NCBI GenBank assembly: GCA_963978905.1
Contig: OZ022260.1
Span: 18,712,334 to 18,776,333 of the forward strand
DNA: 64,000 bases
Direction of reading: 5' to 3'
DNA from: Trichostrongylus colubriformis
Taxonomy: Eukaryota > Nematoda > Chromadorea > Rhabditida > Trichostrongylidae
Shown here: positions 34,947 through 45,476 of the stretch, piece after piece
Layout of the letters: every line of letters begins with the position of its first letter
Position numbering within the stretch: the first letter of the stretch is position 1
Made by a program: the position numbers and the translations under genes
The notes under the pieces: generated by a model
What the model was told of the DNA's origin: nothing
The model's input: the letters and a program-made list of their open reading frames with translations, nothing else
Database searches by the model: none

Positions 34947-36130
34947 TTTTTCTCCTCCACTTTCAACCCAACTTTAGTCCAATTTCAGCAAATTCTGACA
35001 AGGTATTTTCATTCCTAAAGTTAGGAGCAGACCTCACTCTATCACTATACTCCGTAACAGCCTTCTGCATGAGTAGGAACGGGAGCTTGTTCCGAGTGAA
35101 CAAGATGTGTCATCTCAACTGGGCAGAATCCAAAACCTCGTTGCCCTCATTCACATCCTTGTTAAGGTCCGTTCACTCTGGGTACCTAAGGGAATTCACG
35201 GCGGGTGGTGTTCTTGAACATCCGTTTTTTTCCGGGTTCCCAGCATTTCCAAGGACCAGAACGTGCCGTTACCACTGGAACCTATCCGGAGGTTGGTTTA
35301 AGGCATTAAAAATGATACTTCAGATCATAGCAGCGCTGTCCGAGCAGCCAGGGCTGTGTAACTTTCATGAACCGAAGGGCCAATCCATAGGAAGCTCCCC
35401 ACAAAGACCTACCACGGAAGCTTGCTTCTCTGTTTTAAAGGAACCGGAAGGGGGTCCGAAACAAGAGAAACATACAAAGAAATGAGCATTTCGTAACGAA
35501 CGCAGAAGGTTAGAAGCGATAATCGGTGAAAAAACCCGAACTCAAAAGTGCATCGCTGCGGTGTGTATTCGCGTCTCATTCGCATCATCGCACTGGCGTT
35601 CCGAGTTGTCCGCTGTAGGAGACGGCCGCGGGCCAACTTTAGTTGTAGCACCTGACTCCCAGCGCAGTGGAGTGGCCATTCCCAACTACATTAACATTCA
35701 TGTAAGTACATCTAGAAACAATATAAGAAAGAACAAAGGGGAAGGTAAAAGGAATGAACAACTTTATAATGGAAACATCTTCTCTTGGCACCATGCCAAG
35801 GCGTCAAATTGGCGAGTTTGTGCAATGGCGGTCACTTGAGCTCGTCCACACTACGTCTGTTCTACCGTAAGCCAAAATTACTCCCTTACGGTGTCTTTAA
35901 GCGGACCTTGGTACCGTAGGTGCCCTGGAGCCCAGTAACGTCAACTAAAGGCTCCGTATTTTGATGGAGGTGAAAGTAGTGAGCCTCAGCATGCTCCTGT
36001 TTCTAAAGGAACACTTCAGGAATATTTTGCCCCAATACTTTTATCTCTTTCGTTTCCCAATGTATACTTCACGGATGAGAGCCATGAGCAAAATTACTTC
36101 TTTTGGCACCCCCTGTAGAACACTCATTGT
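34947..36130. repeat. Dispersed repeat R, copy 1 (long, interrupted)
   Basis: Landmarks shared with copies 2 and 3: CTCC(A/T)CTTTCAAC near 34952, ACAGCCTTCTGCATGAG at 35056, GGTACCTAAGGGAATTCA at 35178, GGAAGCTCCCCACAAAG at 35391, AAAGGAACACTTC near 36005 and GGCACCCCCTGTAGAACACT at 36104. Between about 35480 and 35900 it has text not present in copy 2. I find no protein I recognise. CTACAGGGGGTGCCAAAA (reverse strand) might be a terminal motif. Confidence 0.65.
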
Positions 36131-36639
36131 TCTCTTGAGGAGCTCAATTTTGGAAAGTTTGATGACTAGACGATGAAACTCGTTTTTTTCTTTTCGCATT
36201 CGTGAAGAAGTGCACTTGATTGTGGAGCCGTGCTGAACTGTCCACGAGTATGTAATGTTGCTTTACTATTTCATTCCTTACCTTTCTAAATGGGAAGTCT
36301 TTTTTGGTCATGATGCCAGTGTGATGCGATCCGCTTCATTTATTCTCCGACGCTAAAATGATGCCAGCTTTCATGTATTCGGACGCGCTTGTATGCAAGG
36401 TCATTGAAAAAAAGAAAAAAGAAACAGTAAGTGATTTAGGTGGTAATATGACGGTATTGAACAAATCGAAATGTTACACAAGAAAAGCTCACCACAGCCA
36501 TTAACGAAAGGCAGGGGAATCCCATGCCCAATGTAATCTAGCCACCTTACAATTAGCTTTAGTCTATTCCATTACCTGTACGCGTCCATTAAGGGACGCA
36601 AAAGTCGGGCGCATCGCCGCGCAACTGCCGCTTACCAGC

Positions 36640-37070
36640 CCGGACCAGCCAGAGGCCATACACCCGCTGTGTGTACCTTTCATTTATGACAATTCGAAAG
36701 TGCTTTATTCGAGCGTCGTAGTGAGTATTCCATGGCAATATCAAAAGCCACTTTGGGCGAAACACTATGGCGCTTCGATAGGGGGTGCATATCAGAGAAT
36801 TGTGTAACATGTCCGTATGATACAAATGGAGATTGTACCAAAATGGGCGTGATCAACCTAATTGAATGCCAGACATCTACTGCATCTCACACAGGGAAAC
36901 TGGAAGAACACTATCAGTTTCGGAAAGCTTATGATCGAAGAGCATGGCGCAAACTATTTTTATGTGAAGTGCAGAATTTCGGCGCACGGGACTGTGATTG
37001 CTTGGAAAGTGCCTGATGCATTTTGGATTCGCCCACCGTGGGCGAAGTTTAAGTTGGTTCATGTGTGCTC
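36640..37070 (+). pseudogene. Penelope-like retroelement remnant: GIY-YIG endonuclease region
   Basis: One frame (36732-37016) reads NCVTCPYDTNGDCTKMGVIN followed by LIECQTSTASHTGKL. The Cys cluster leading into (V)Y-L-I-x-C...(Y)-x-G-x-T is the entry to the GIY-YIG nuclease domain at the C-terminus of Penelope-like elements. After a frameshift, another frame (36862-37065) continues ...EHGANYFYVKC...AHGTVIAWKVPDAFWI, like the H-G-x-(D/N)-F...E-A-x-W-I end of the same domain. The upstream RT is not visible in the window. Family assignment rests on motif recognition only. Confidence 0.6.
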
Positions 37071-37194
37071 CTTCCTGCTTGTCTCATACACTACCCACTT
37101 CAAACCTGTACCCATCTCCAAAAGTGTTTTTCATGTAATACCGTATTTCGTGCTGAACGGACCGAGGGACGGACATTCAGACAGACGAAGCTTT

Positions 37195-38312
37195 TTTATA
37201 TACCATTTCCACTTTGAACTGGACACTTTCTAAACCAATATTGACGTTTTTCAAATCACCAGGGACGATTACCACCACATTAACTTTTTTCAAACCACCC
37301 AGAACATTTTTCGAATCAAAATGGATGTTTTTCAATTTAAGTCACACAACTTCCTATGTGCATTTCTGAATGTTCTGATGAGAAGCGTATGATACAAAAC
37401 ACATGTGTCAAATGGCAGTACCCGTCGATAAATAGTCGCTTTTCAAAAAGAATTGCCGCGTCAAGCGCGCGAAATACTAACACGGCGGCTTGACTTTCGT
37501 AATCCCTTCAGTTGTGACGAAATTGTATACTGCCAGTCTACTTCACGAGCATCCATGAGCAGCAAGAAGAGCTCAATTTCTGGTGAGCGGCGACGTTACA
37601 GGCGGACGACCTTAGCGCAAAAGAAAATCATCGTCAAGCTTGTACAAGTGGGCAGAAGATCAACTATGAAGCCGCTGATGTCGCTGGTGTTAACGAGAGT
37701 ACGGCAAGGAATAGATTCAGTGCGTACAGGAAGGAAGGTGCATAGTCCAGCGTAGCTGTGGAGGAAACAGACGATCTAAGCTGGCCGCAGAAGTGCTGCA
37801 GCGCATTGAAGAGATCGTGGAGCAACATCCAGAAGATAATACCTTGCGGAAATTCGGGAATGGCTGAAGGAAGTGAACATCGAGCTGGCCGTTTCTTCTA
37901 TCTTCAACGTCCTAAGAAAGTTGTTGATTAAACTGAAGAAATGCCACTATGAATTGGACCGAGTCAACATGATGAACATGACGACTGCTGCGGCAGGGCA
38001 GCCCTTCAGTAAGTGAACGTGTTTTAATAATCTGTTTACTTTTTTTGTGAAAAATTGCATTTGTTTTCGTCATATTGCATTAAGAATACACTATGAAGTC
38101 CAAGAGGAAACTCAAATAAACAAAAAAAAATTAAAAAAAAACAAAAGAAAAAACGTCCATCTTGATGTGAAAGACGTCTTTTTTTTCATTTGAAAAACGT
38201 CCAATTCGGTTTCAACAATGTCCCAGGTGGTTTGAAAAACGTCTGATTCGATTTCAACAATGTCCCAGGTGTTTTGAAAAGTGTCCAGTTCAAAGTGGAA
38301 ATGGTATATATA
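37195..38312. mobile_element. DNA element with about 150-bp imperfect TIRs and a transposase remnant
   Basis: The left end TATATACCATTTCCACTTTG (37197) is mirrored at the right end as CAAAGTGGAAATGGTATATA (to about 38311). Inside both ends are degenerate repeats of AAAACGTCCAnnTnGnTTT type with CAATGTCCCAGGTG blocks, also inverted. The target duplication is probably TA, hidden in the TATATA. The centre holds a broken helix-turn-helix protein. Confidence 0.7.
37555..38000 (+). pseudogene. Broken helix-turn-helix (Tc/IS630-like) transposase N-terminus
   Basis: The first frame reads SSKKSSISGERRRYRRTTLA, then QKKIIVKLVQ. After a shift near 37645 the sequence reads GQKINYEAADVAGVNEST, a helix-turn-helix, then ARNRFSAYRKEG. 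After further shifts come CGGNRRSKLAAEVLQRIEEI, VEQHPEDNTL and EWLKEVNIELAVSSIFNVLR. This order (HTH, Arg/Gly-rich link, second HTH) is that of Tc1/IS630-like transposase N-termini. There is no catalytic domain after 38010. The exact family is uncertain. Confidence 0.5.
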
Positions 38313-39099
38313 GAAGAAACTTATATGCCATCGCGATGCAGCGAACCACGATAAGTCTCATGAACGCTGTTTTGCAGCAGCGTATTTGCTTCAGATGAAG
38401 GTGCTGTTTTTCTCAAAACCAATAGACCTCTTCGTCTTACGAAAGTGACGATTGCTCGAAGTATACCGTTGCCTCGAGCGCGGTTCGATTTAGTAAGTAT
38501 AACTGGCGCCTTCCGTCACAATTCAATCAAGGGAAATATGCCTCCACTGAGTAACAGTAACAATTCGGTAGATCTGAATGATCATGCATATCTACTGGTA
38601 TGTGAACCTTTTCAAAATATCAGCTTGGTCAGCGACTTTTAATAGTAGGTGTGATATGGTTGCTACCGTCTTCCAGTCCATTATTTCCTGTGGCTGCAGT
38701 CAACTTTGCTGTGCCAAAACCCGTTCACAGGCGATTTGTCGAATGTTAGCACCGCTTTAGTACCTCCATAAATGAAAGATGACTTTGGAAGTTGACTGTA
38801 AAGTCTTAGCTGGATGGAGAACCTCATTACCAGCTTCCAACTACTATCCGTGGTAATTCAGTGGCTTGCCCCTGTGTCATCTGTAAACGCCGCCTGCTTT
38901 CTTAAACTTAGATGAAAAACGCGATACGATGGCTTCTGCTATCACCGACTCACCGCTTGCCTCTTATTTTTCATTGCTATCTCCTTTCTTTTTTGTGTTC
39001 TCTGCCGAATTTCGCTACATTTTATTGAATACTTCGTTGAACAGACTGCTAGAGGCAGCTGACACGTTAAATTGAATTTTCATTTACGACCAAAATGCT

Positions 39100-39800
39100 T
39101 TCTCCTTCACTTTCAACGCTATATTAGTCAAGCTTCAGCAAAATCTAACGTGCCACTTCCATCACTAAATTCAAGAACACACCTCGAACTATCACTACAC
39201 TACATGACAGCCTTCTGCATGAGCAAGATCGGGAGCCTCCATCGAGTAAACATGATGCGTCACGGCAACACGGCAAAATCCAAAATTTGGTCGCCTCCGC
39301 TCACAACTTTGCTAAGGTTCGTTCACCTTGGGTACCTGAGGGGATTCATATTGAATGGTGCCCTTGAGTATCCCGTTTTTTTCAGGTTTCCAACACCCCA
39401 TTTCCAATACCAGAGCGTACCATTACCACTAAAAACCTTCCGGAGAGCATGAAAAATAACACTTCGGATCATATCAGCGTTGTCCGAGCATCGGGAGCTC
39501 TGTGACTTCCAAGAACGGAAGGGCTGGTCCTTAGGAAGCTCCCCACAAAAGGTCTATCACGAACCTGGCTGCACTGTTTTAAACGAACCTTACCGTAGGT
39601 GTCCTGAAGCCAAACTGTGCCGACTGAAGGCTTCCTATTTTGATGATGGTGAAAGTAATGAGCTACAGCTTGCTTCTGCTTCTGAAGGAACACTTCGGGA
39701 ATATTTCGCCCCAACACTTTCATCTCTTCCAGCACCCTATGTTTTGCGTACTTGACGGATGTGAGGTATTTTTGGCACCCCCTGTAGAACACTATGTGGT
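39100..39800. repeat. Dispersed repeat R, copy 2
   Basis: Collinear with copy 1 without its 35.5-35.9-kb segment. It ends at GGCACCCCCTGTAGAACACT (about 39775). A 125-codon open frame on the minus strand (39469-39846, with YHIVFYRGCQKYLTSVKYAK) lies within it. It has no recognised domain, and copy 1 does not keep the frame open, so I do not call it a gene. Confidence 0.65.
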
Positions 39801-39984
39801 AGAGGCTCCCCTCCCTCCGAATGCGTCGCCTTATAGGTGATAGCACTTCGCGGAGTCCAGAATACGACGAAATTGGAGCGAACCAATGACGATGTCCTAC
39901 GCTTCATTATAGGTTATCACCTTAGAACCAAACCTGTGCGGTGCCTCTACATCACATACATCGCGTCGCACGCCGCACGTAATG

Positions 39985-40300
39985 TACTTCCATCACTAAA
40001 TTCAAGAACACACCTCGAAATCACTACACTACATGACAGCCTTCTGCATGCATGAATGAGCATGAAAAATAACACTTCGGATCATATCAGCGTTGTCCGA
40101 GCATCGGGAGTCTGTGACTTCCAAGAACGGAAGGGCTGGTCCTTAGGAAGCTCCCCACAAAAGGTCTATCACGAACCTGGCTGCACTGTTTTAAACGAAC
40201 CTTACCGTAGGTGTCCTGAAGCCAAACTGTGCCGACTGAAGGCTTCCTATTTTGATGATGGTGAAAGTAATGAGCTACAGCTTGCTTCTGGTTCTGCTTC
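39985..40300. repeat. Dispersed repeat R, copy 3 (two fused pieces)
   Basis: Joins ACTAAATTCAAGAACACACC...CCTTCTGCATG to GAGCATGAAAAATAACACTT...GAGCTACAGCTTGCTTCTG. The second piece (40057-40290) is nearly identical to 39450-39688, so it is a recent local duplication with an internal deletion relative to copy 2. Confidence 0.75.
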
Positions 40301-40929
40301 TTGCCGCACGCAACCACGCGAATTTCCTGTCTCAACGGTACACATCTGCTCGCCATTTCCCACGACTATAGACGCAAGCCAGTGAGATCCCAAAAATGCT
40401 TGAACAACCTTGCGATTGGCCTGATCGGGGCGCTATAACGGACTGAGTCTGTTTTGTCTTTGATATATAATCAAGTTGGAATTTCGCCCTGAATAGTGAC
40501 TGTACAAAAATTGTTCAAGTCAGGCGTTGGAGTCCTCCGTATCCTACTTACTTTCAAGCTTTTTGCTTTCCAATGCAATTTATAGGGTGGATATATGTAT
40601 GTACGTTTCATGTAAGAAGGTTGTCAAGATCGACTTTTCATCCGCAGTTGATAGTTTTATTCAGGGTATGACGGATCACCACGGATCGGATAGGGGGCTA
40701 GTCGCGGACCAAAAGCCTCCATGTACCTGCCCTGAAACGCAGGTGGATTCAGGGGAAGGACTACCTCTTTCTGCTGCGCTGGGCTGATTCATACCCTCTG
40801 TATCCACGCAGACGTTTCTTGCATACGTGTGGGAGCGTTCTGTATGGTGCAGTTGGTATGCTGCATTCGGTCCAGCCAAAAGCTTGCATTCTAAAGACTG
40901 GGAGGTACATGGGAGGCGGTCCAGGGTCG

Positions 40930-43190
40930 CCTCCAACAAATGAACCCCACGTCCTCTTCGGGATAGCCTGGCTAACTACCCGGAGTATAACCAGCCCCCA
41001 CGACAGTGCCCGACAAGCTACTCGTGGGTCTCCATCTTGCCGAAAACAGCAACAAAAATGGGCCCTATTCCCCTAAACCTGAGGGAGCCCCCAATACGGC
41101 AGCGTTGGGTAGGACCTCTCGGGAAAGGCTGCTAAAATCTCAGAGCTATAACAGCTGCCTAAATCGAGAAGGACTGAGATGGCGATCTGTACTTACAACG
41201 CAGGAACTCTTGCATCGAAAACGAGTATCGAAGATCTGATGATGCAAGCCAGGAAGATCAAGTACGACGTCTCCGGACTGACCGAGACGAGGAGGCATCG
41301 CCCGCTTCACGCCGTGTACAAGACTGGTGAAGAACTATTCCTAGGAAGATGCGACAGGAGAGGCGTTGGCGGTGTGGGCGTTCTCGTCAACACGCACTTG
41401 CCCATGATCATTGATTCTTATGAAAATCTGAAAACCCGAATCGGACGTTTGCTATTGAAAAGATGCGGTTCAGTTCCGGCTTTGACCATCTTCGTTGCCT
41501 ACGCACCAACATTAAGCTACGACGAGGACGAGCTCGAAGCATTTTATGTGGAATTGGAGAAGTTCTATGAGAAAGACCACACCTTCTTCAAAGTCAGTCG
41601 GCGAAATCAACGCCAAGGTCGGCCCCAGTAGAACGGACAATGAGCTTCACATCGGGACTCAGGGAACGGAATGGAATGAGCAGGGTGAAAGGTTGCCTGA
41701 GTTTATTATGTCGATCAGCTCCATCCATTGCAGCTCACAGTTCCAGAAGCCCTCACATCTGCGATGGACTTGGGAGTCACCTGGTGGACAATTCCATAAT
41801 GAGATCGATCGCGTCATCTTCAATCGAAGATTTTGCCTGACCGATGTTGCTGTTGTTCCGAAGTGCTATACGGGATCAAACCATCGACTCATCCGCGCAA
41901 AACTCTTTTCGATACGTAGAGAGAGCCGCGAAAGTCAGGGAGCGAAGACCCAAGACAGTCATCAACTGGGAACACTTAGTTTTTTTCGCAGGTATATGGG
42001 AGGATTCCGTATCGAAAACACCGATGACGAGTACGACCGTCTCGTTGAGCATCTTTACGATTGTGCCAGGAGGGCGGAGAGTTTGAAAGTGACCAAGAGG
42101 CGTCTCTCTTCGGGAACTCTCGAGCTGATACGCCAAGCTGGAGCCGCACGAGCCGCAGACTGACGTCCGAACTTGCGAAGCGATGCAGAGAGGCGATAAA
42201 AGAAGATCTCAAGGAGAGAAGAGCAGCAGTGCTGGCTGAAGCAGCAGAGGCTGGGAGGAGCATCCACATTACCAGCCGAAGTTTCGCCAGTTATAAGACC
42301 AAAATGACCGGTCTCCGGCGTCCGGACGGTACAGTTAGTGCTTCCCGAAGGACGATGGAGAAGGTCATCTACGACTTCTACTCGGGTCTCTTCGATAGCC
42401 AACTGCCTAGGAGCAATCTGAAGCAGGATGGATATGTCGTATCATCAGTTCTCCCTTGCGAAGTCCGACACGCCATTTCGTCGGTGAAGAATGGTGCAGC
42501 ACCCGGCCTCGACAGGATCAGACCGGAACATCTGAAGAATCTCCCTCTAGTTATCATCAAAACACTGGTCCGATCCGACTCTTCACACGCTACTTGTCGG
42601 ACTGCAAGGTACCCACATCGTGGAAAACCAGCGGGACTGTGTTGCTGAAGACGAAAAACAAGAACGGTTGCAGAAGACGAAGAACATCCGGCTCCGCGCC
42701 CATCTCTTCGATTCCGCTGTCCTTCCTGCCCTAACATGCGCCTCAGAGACTTGGACTCTATGTAAGCAGGAGGAGCATGCGGTCGGCGTCATTCAACGCG
42801 CCATCGAAAGGACGATGCTCGGAGTATCCCGATACACGCAAGTGCAGGGGGGAATCCGGAGTTCCGAACTTCGTCGTCGATCAAAGATCAGGGACGCCGT
42901 CGTTTTTGCCAAGGAATCGGAGATTAGATGGGCCGGACACGTCATGCGATATGGCGATGACCGTTGGATCAGACCAACGGGATCCCTCGGAACGTCAAAC
43001 AAACACCTGGACAACCGCAGGCGCAATGGTCAGGCTCTTCACGAAAGCTCTGCGCGAAACGAACAAGACACTACGTGTCCCTGAACAGAAACGTCCACGG
43101 GACTGCTTTGGCTGGCGACAGGGACGAATGGAGACGTTGCTGGCGCACGCTCGAGACTCTCGATGAACAACGGGACGACAGGTGATACAG
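40930..43190 (+). mobile_element. RTE-type non-LTR retrotransposon, internally deleted
   Basis: A 5' region (about 40930-41178) leads into an endonuclease/reverse-transcriptase coding region from ATG 41179. The recognisable part ends near 43168, followed by a short tail with ACAGGTGATACAGGTGATG at about 43180. Related coding blocks are abundant in hookworm genomes. Exact ends cannot be fixed without other copies. A matching tail, ACAGGTGATACAGGTGATAC, at about 21408 may mark the 3' end of another copy. Confidence 0.85.
41179..43168 (+). pseudogene. RTE endonuclease-reverse transcriptase with the RT core deleted and frameshifts
   Basis: The frame starts MAICTYNAGTLASKTSIEDL, the start of an exonuclease/endonuclease/phosphatase-fold nuclease; GLTETRR carries the catalytic Glu and IFVAYAPT follows. 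A frameshift near 41590 moves to GEINAKVGPSRT..RWTWESPGGQFHNEID and TGSNHRL. The last motif is SDHR in active enzymes, so the catalytic Asp is changed to Asn here. After further shifts come the RT N-terminal region (SSVKNGAAPGLDRIRPEHLK) and VPTSWKTSGTVLL near 42630. The sequence then jumps at about 42650 to LRAHLFDSAVLPALTCASET and IRWAGHVMRYGDDRW, which belong to the C-terminal part. The RT palm with its F-A-D-D box is therefore missing. Not mobile by itself. Confidence 0.88.
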
Positions 43191-44205
43191 GTGATGACGG
43201 ATGAACCCATACCCGTTTTCTGTACCATACAATGCAGATTTGTGCGAGTCAAGCGATTTGGTTTCAAAAAAAACACTCTGGAGGGCTGAGAATTCTGAGA
43301 AATTATTTACACCTTCAGCGAAAAACACCGTAGATAATCTTCCAGTAAGTTGGAAGAGTAATAATTCTTTACTGCTGCTATGAGGAAGCTTTCACATGAT
43401 CAAAACGAATTGCTTTGCTTCCCTGTGCCAGGTGCAGTCTTTGATGTATAGTACACCAAGTGTGAAAGCTACGCTCGGTCATACAACGTCATCTCACTGA
43501 TGTGAGAACGTGAAGTTCCGAATCCAATTAGTTTAGTACACAAGTATCGAACCGAACTTAGATAAGAACCACCACTTGATCTCCGCAACAACGAGGGGTG
43601 TGCTTCTAGAAAGCACATTCTCTCGGTCTTCTGGTGGACGAGTTCAGCGGTGCACCTTATCACTGAGTATCGATCGTAGCCCCGCGTTTTCGCACTGATA
43701 CAAGGGTACAAGGCCAGATAGTGGCAGTTGGGCCGAAGGCGTTGGAGGTAAAATTGATATGTTCGCGAATGTGAAGGAGCAGTAAGGGGATCACGAAAAG
43801 AAGAGCTGAAAATCGTTCCACGGCGGGGAGCTATTGTGTGGGTGATTGACCTACTTCAATTTTCTTACTTGTTAGTATGAACACCGCCAGTGGCTCATTT
43901 TTCACATTTAATGAAATAAGTGTTAGATTGTAGGGAAGTTATTGCGCCATTTTTTTGTTGCTTTCTCGACGCCTAACTTTTACCAAAATTACATTCAAAA
44001 TGCATTTTACATTCAAAATTCAATTTTACAATTTCAAATTTAATTTCAAATTTAATTTCTTTCAAATAAAAACAAATTTAATTTCTTTTACATTCAAAAT
44101 TTAATTTTAAAAGAATTATTTCGCTATTTATGTTCATTTATATGCATGTATTCATACGTTTACTAATTAAAATCAAAAATTCTCAGGAATAAAAATAAAG
44201 CAATG
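43191..44205. other. No recognised gene
   Basis: Lies between the RTE remnant and the mariner. Only simple AT-rich sequence at its right end. Confidence 0.6.
43966..44110. repeat. AT-rich low-complexity tract
   Basis: Irregular repeats of ATTCAAAAT, TTTAATTTC and ATTTTACA make up the stretch. It is simple sequence, adjacent to the mariner insertion at 44208. Confidence 0.7.
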
Positions 44206-44207
44206 TA

Positions 44208-45474
44208 TTAGGTCGGCAACTAGGTCATTGCGGATTTCACTCATAGATGGCTTTGGTTCAATATTTAGCTTTATTGGCGTAGGCCAAATGCTAAACACAT
44301 ATTGTTATCTAATAGTAGGCAATTCTGTTATCAATCAGTAAAGAAAGCTTCTTGATCGGTTGCATTATTTTCGTTTGGCGTGTGCTGAAAAATGGAGAAT
44401 CAAAACATTCATTTTCGTCATGTATTGCTTTATTATTTCCTTAGAGGGAAAAACGCAGCACAAGCTCTCAAAAAGTTATGTGCTGTTTATGGTGCCAAAG
44501 CCTTAAAAGATCGGCATTGCCAGAATTGGTTTGCCTGATTTCGTTCAGGTGATTTTTCTCTCAAAGATGTGAAACGCTCTGGTCGTCCAGTTGGAGTTGA
44601 CAACGACCCAGTTAAGGCAATACTTCACTCGGATCGTCACAGTACAACACGTGAGATTTCAGAGAAGCTACAGGTATCACATACATGTATTGAAAAGCAT
44701 TCAGAACAACTTAGGTACGTGTCAAAACTGGATATATGGGTGAAACGCATTCAATGCAACGCATTGCCATCTGCGACTTGCTAAAGAAACGTGATGAAAA
44801 TGATCCACTTCTAAAACGAATGATCACTGGCGATTAAAAAAGGGTCGTTAATAATAATGTCCAACGAAAAAGATCGTGGAGCCGCCCAGGTGAACCAGCT
44901 CAAATAAGAGCAAAAGCTGATATTCATGAAAAGAAGGTTTTGTTGTCAGTGGGGGGATTACAAAGGAATTGTCTATTTTGAACTCCTACCACCCAACCAA
45001 TAATCAATTCTGATGTTTACATTGCACAATTAACAAAATTAAGCAATGCAGTTCAAGAAAAGCGACCCGAATTAATTAACCGAAAATGTGTTGTATTCCA
45101 TCATGACAATGCAAGACCACACACATCTTTGGCCACTCGGCAAAAATTATTGGAGCTTGGTTGGGATGTTTTGCCACATCCACCATAAAGTCCTGACCTT
45201 GCACCATCGGATTACTTTTTGTTTCGATCATTGCAAAACTCTTTGAGTGGTAAAAATTTCAGTAGTGATGATGAGGTCAAATCACACGTGCCTCAGTTTT
45301 TTACTGATGAAAACTAGAAGTTTTATAAACGCGGAATTATGATGCTACCTGAAAGATGGCAAAAGGTCATCGATAAAAATGGGCAATACATTACAGTATA
45401 AGGTGATTTATTTCTATGGAAAAAGGTCTTTGATTTTCTAACAAAAATCCGCAATTACGTAGTTGCCAACCTAA
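44208..45474 (+). mobile_element. mariner-family DNA transposon, full length but decayed
   Basis: The element is flanked by TA (44206-44207 and 45475-45476). The ends are inverted repeats: TTAGGTCGGCAACTAGGT on the left, and on the right the reverse complement reads TTAGGTTGGCAACTACGT; ATTGCGGATTT follows in both. Its length, 1267 bp, is normal for mariner. It carries one transposase reading frame on the plus strand (44392-45401). AT-rich flanks. Confidence 0.93.
44392..45401 (+). pseudogene. mariner transposase, broken by stops and frameshifts
   Basis: ATG at 44392 opens MENQNIHFRHVLLYYFLRGK, the mariner N-terminal helix-turn-helix. The next part reads NWFA, a TGA stop, then FRSGDFSLKDVKRSGRP. 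Later frames give a VVFHHDNARPHTSLATR-like block (the second catalytic Asp lies in HDNARPH, near 45100), LELGWDVLPHPP, a stop, then SPDLAPSDYFLFRSLQN. It closes with RWQKVIDKNGQYITV and TAA at 45399. Several stops and shifts rule out a functional enzyme. The order of motifs and size (about 336 codon positions) match mariner transposases of about 345 residues. Confidence 0.9.
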
Positions 45475-45476
45475 TA

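Noticed and set aside
39469..39846. 125-codon minus-strand frame (YHIVFYRGCQKYLTSV...)
   Set aside because: It lies in dispersed repeat R, and the homologous stretch at 35.9-36.1 kb is interrupted; no domain recognised.
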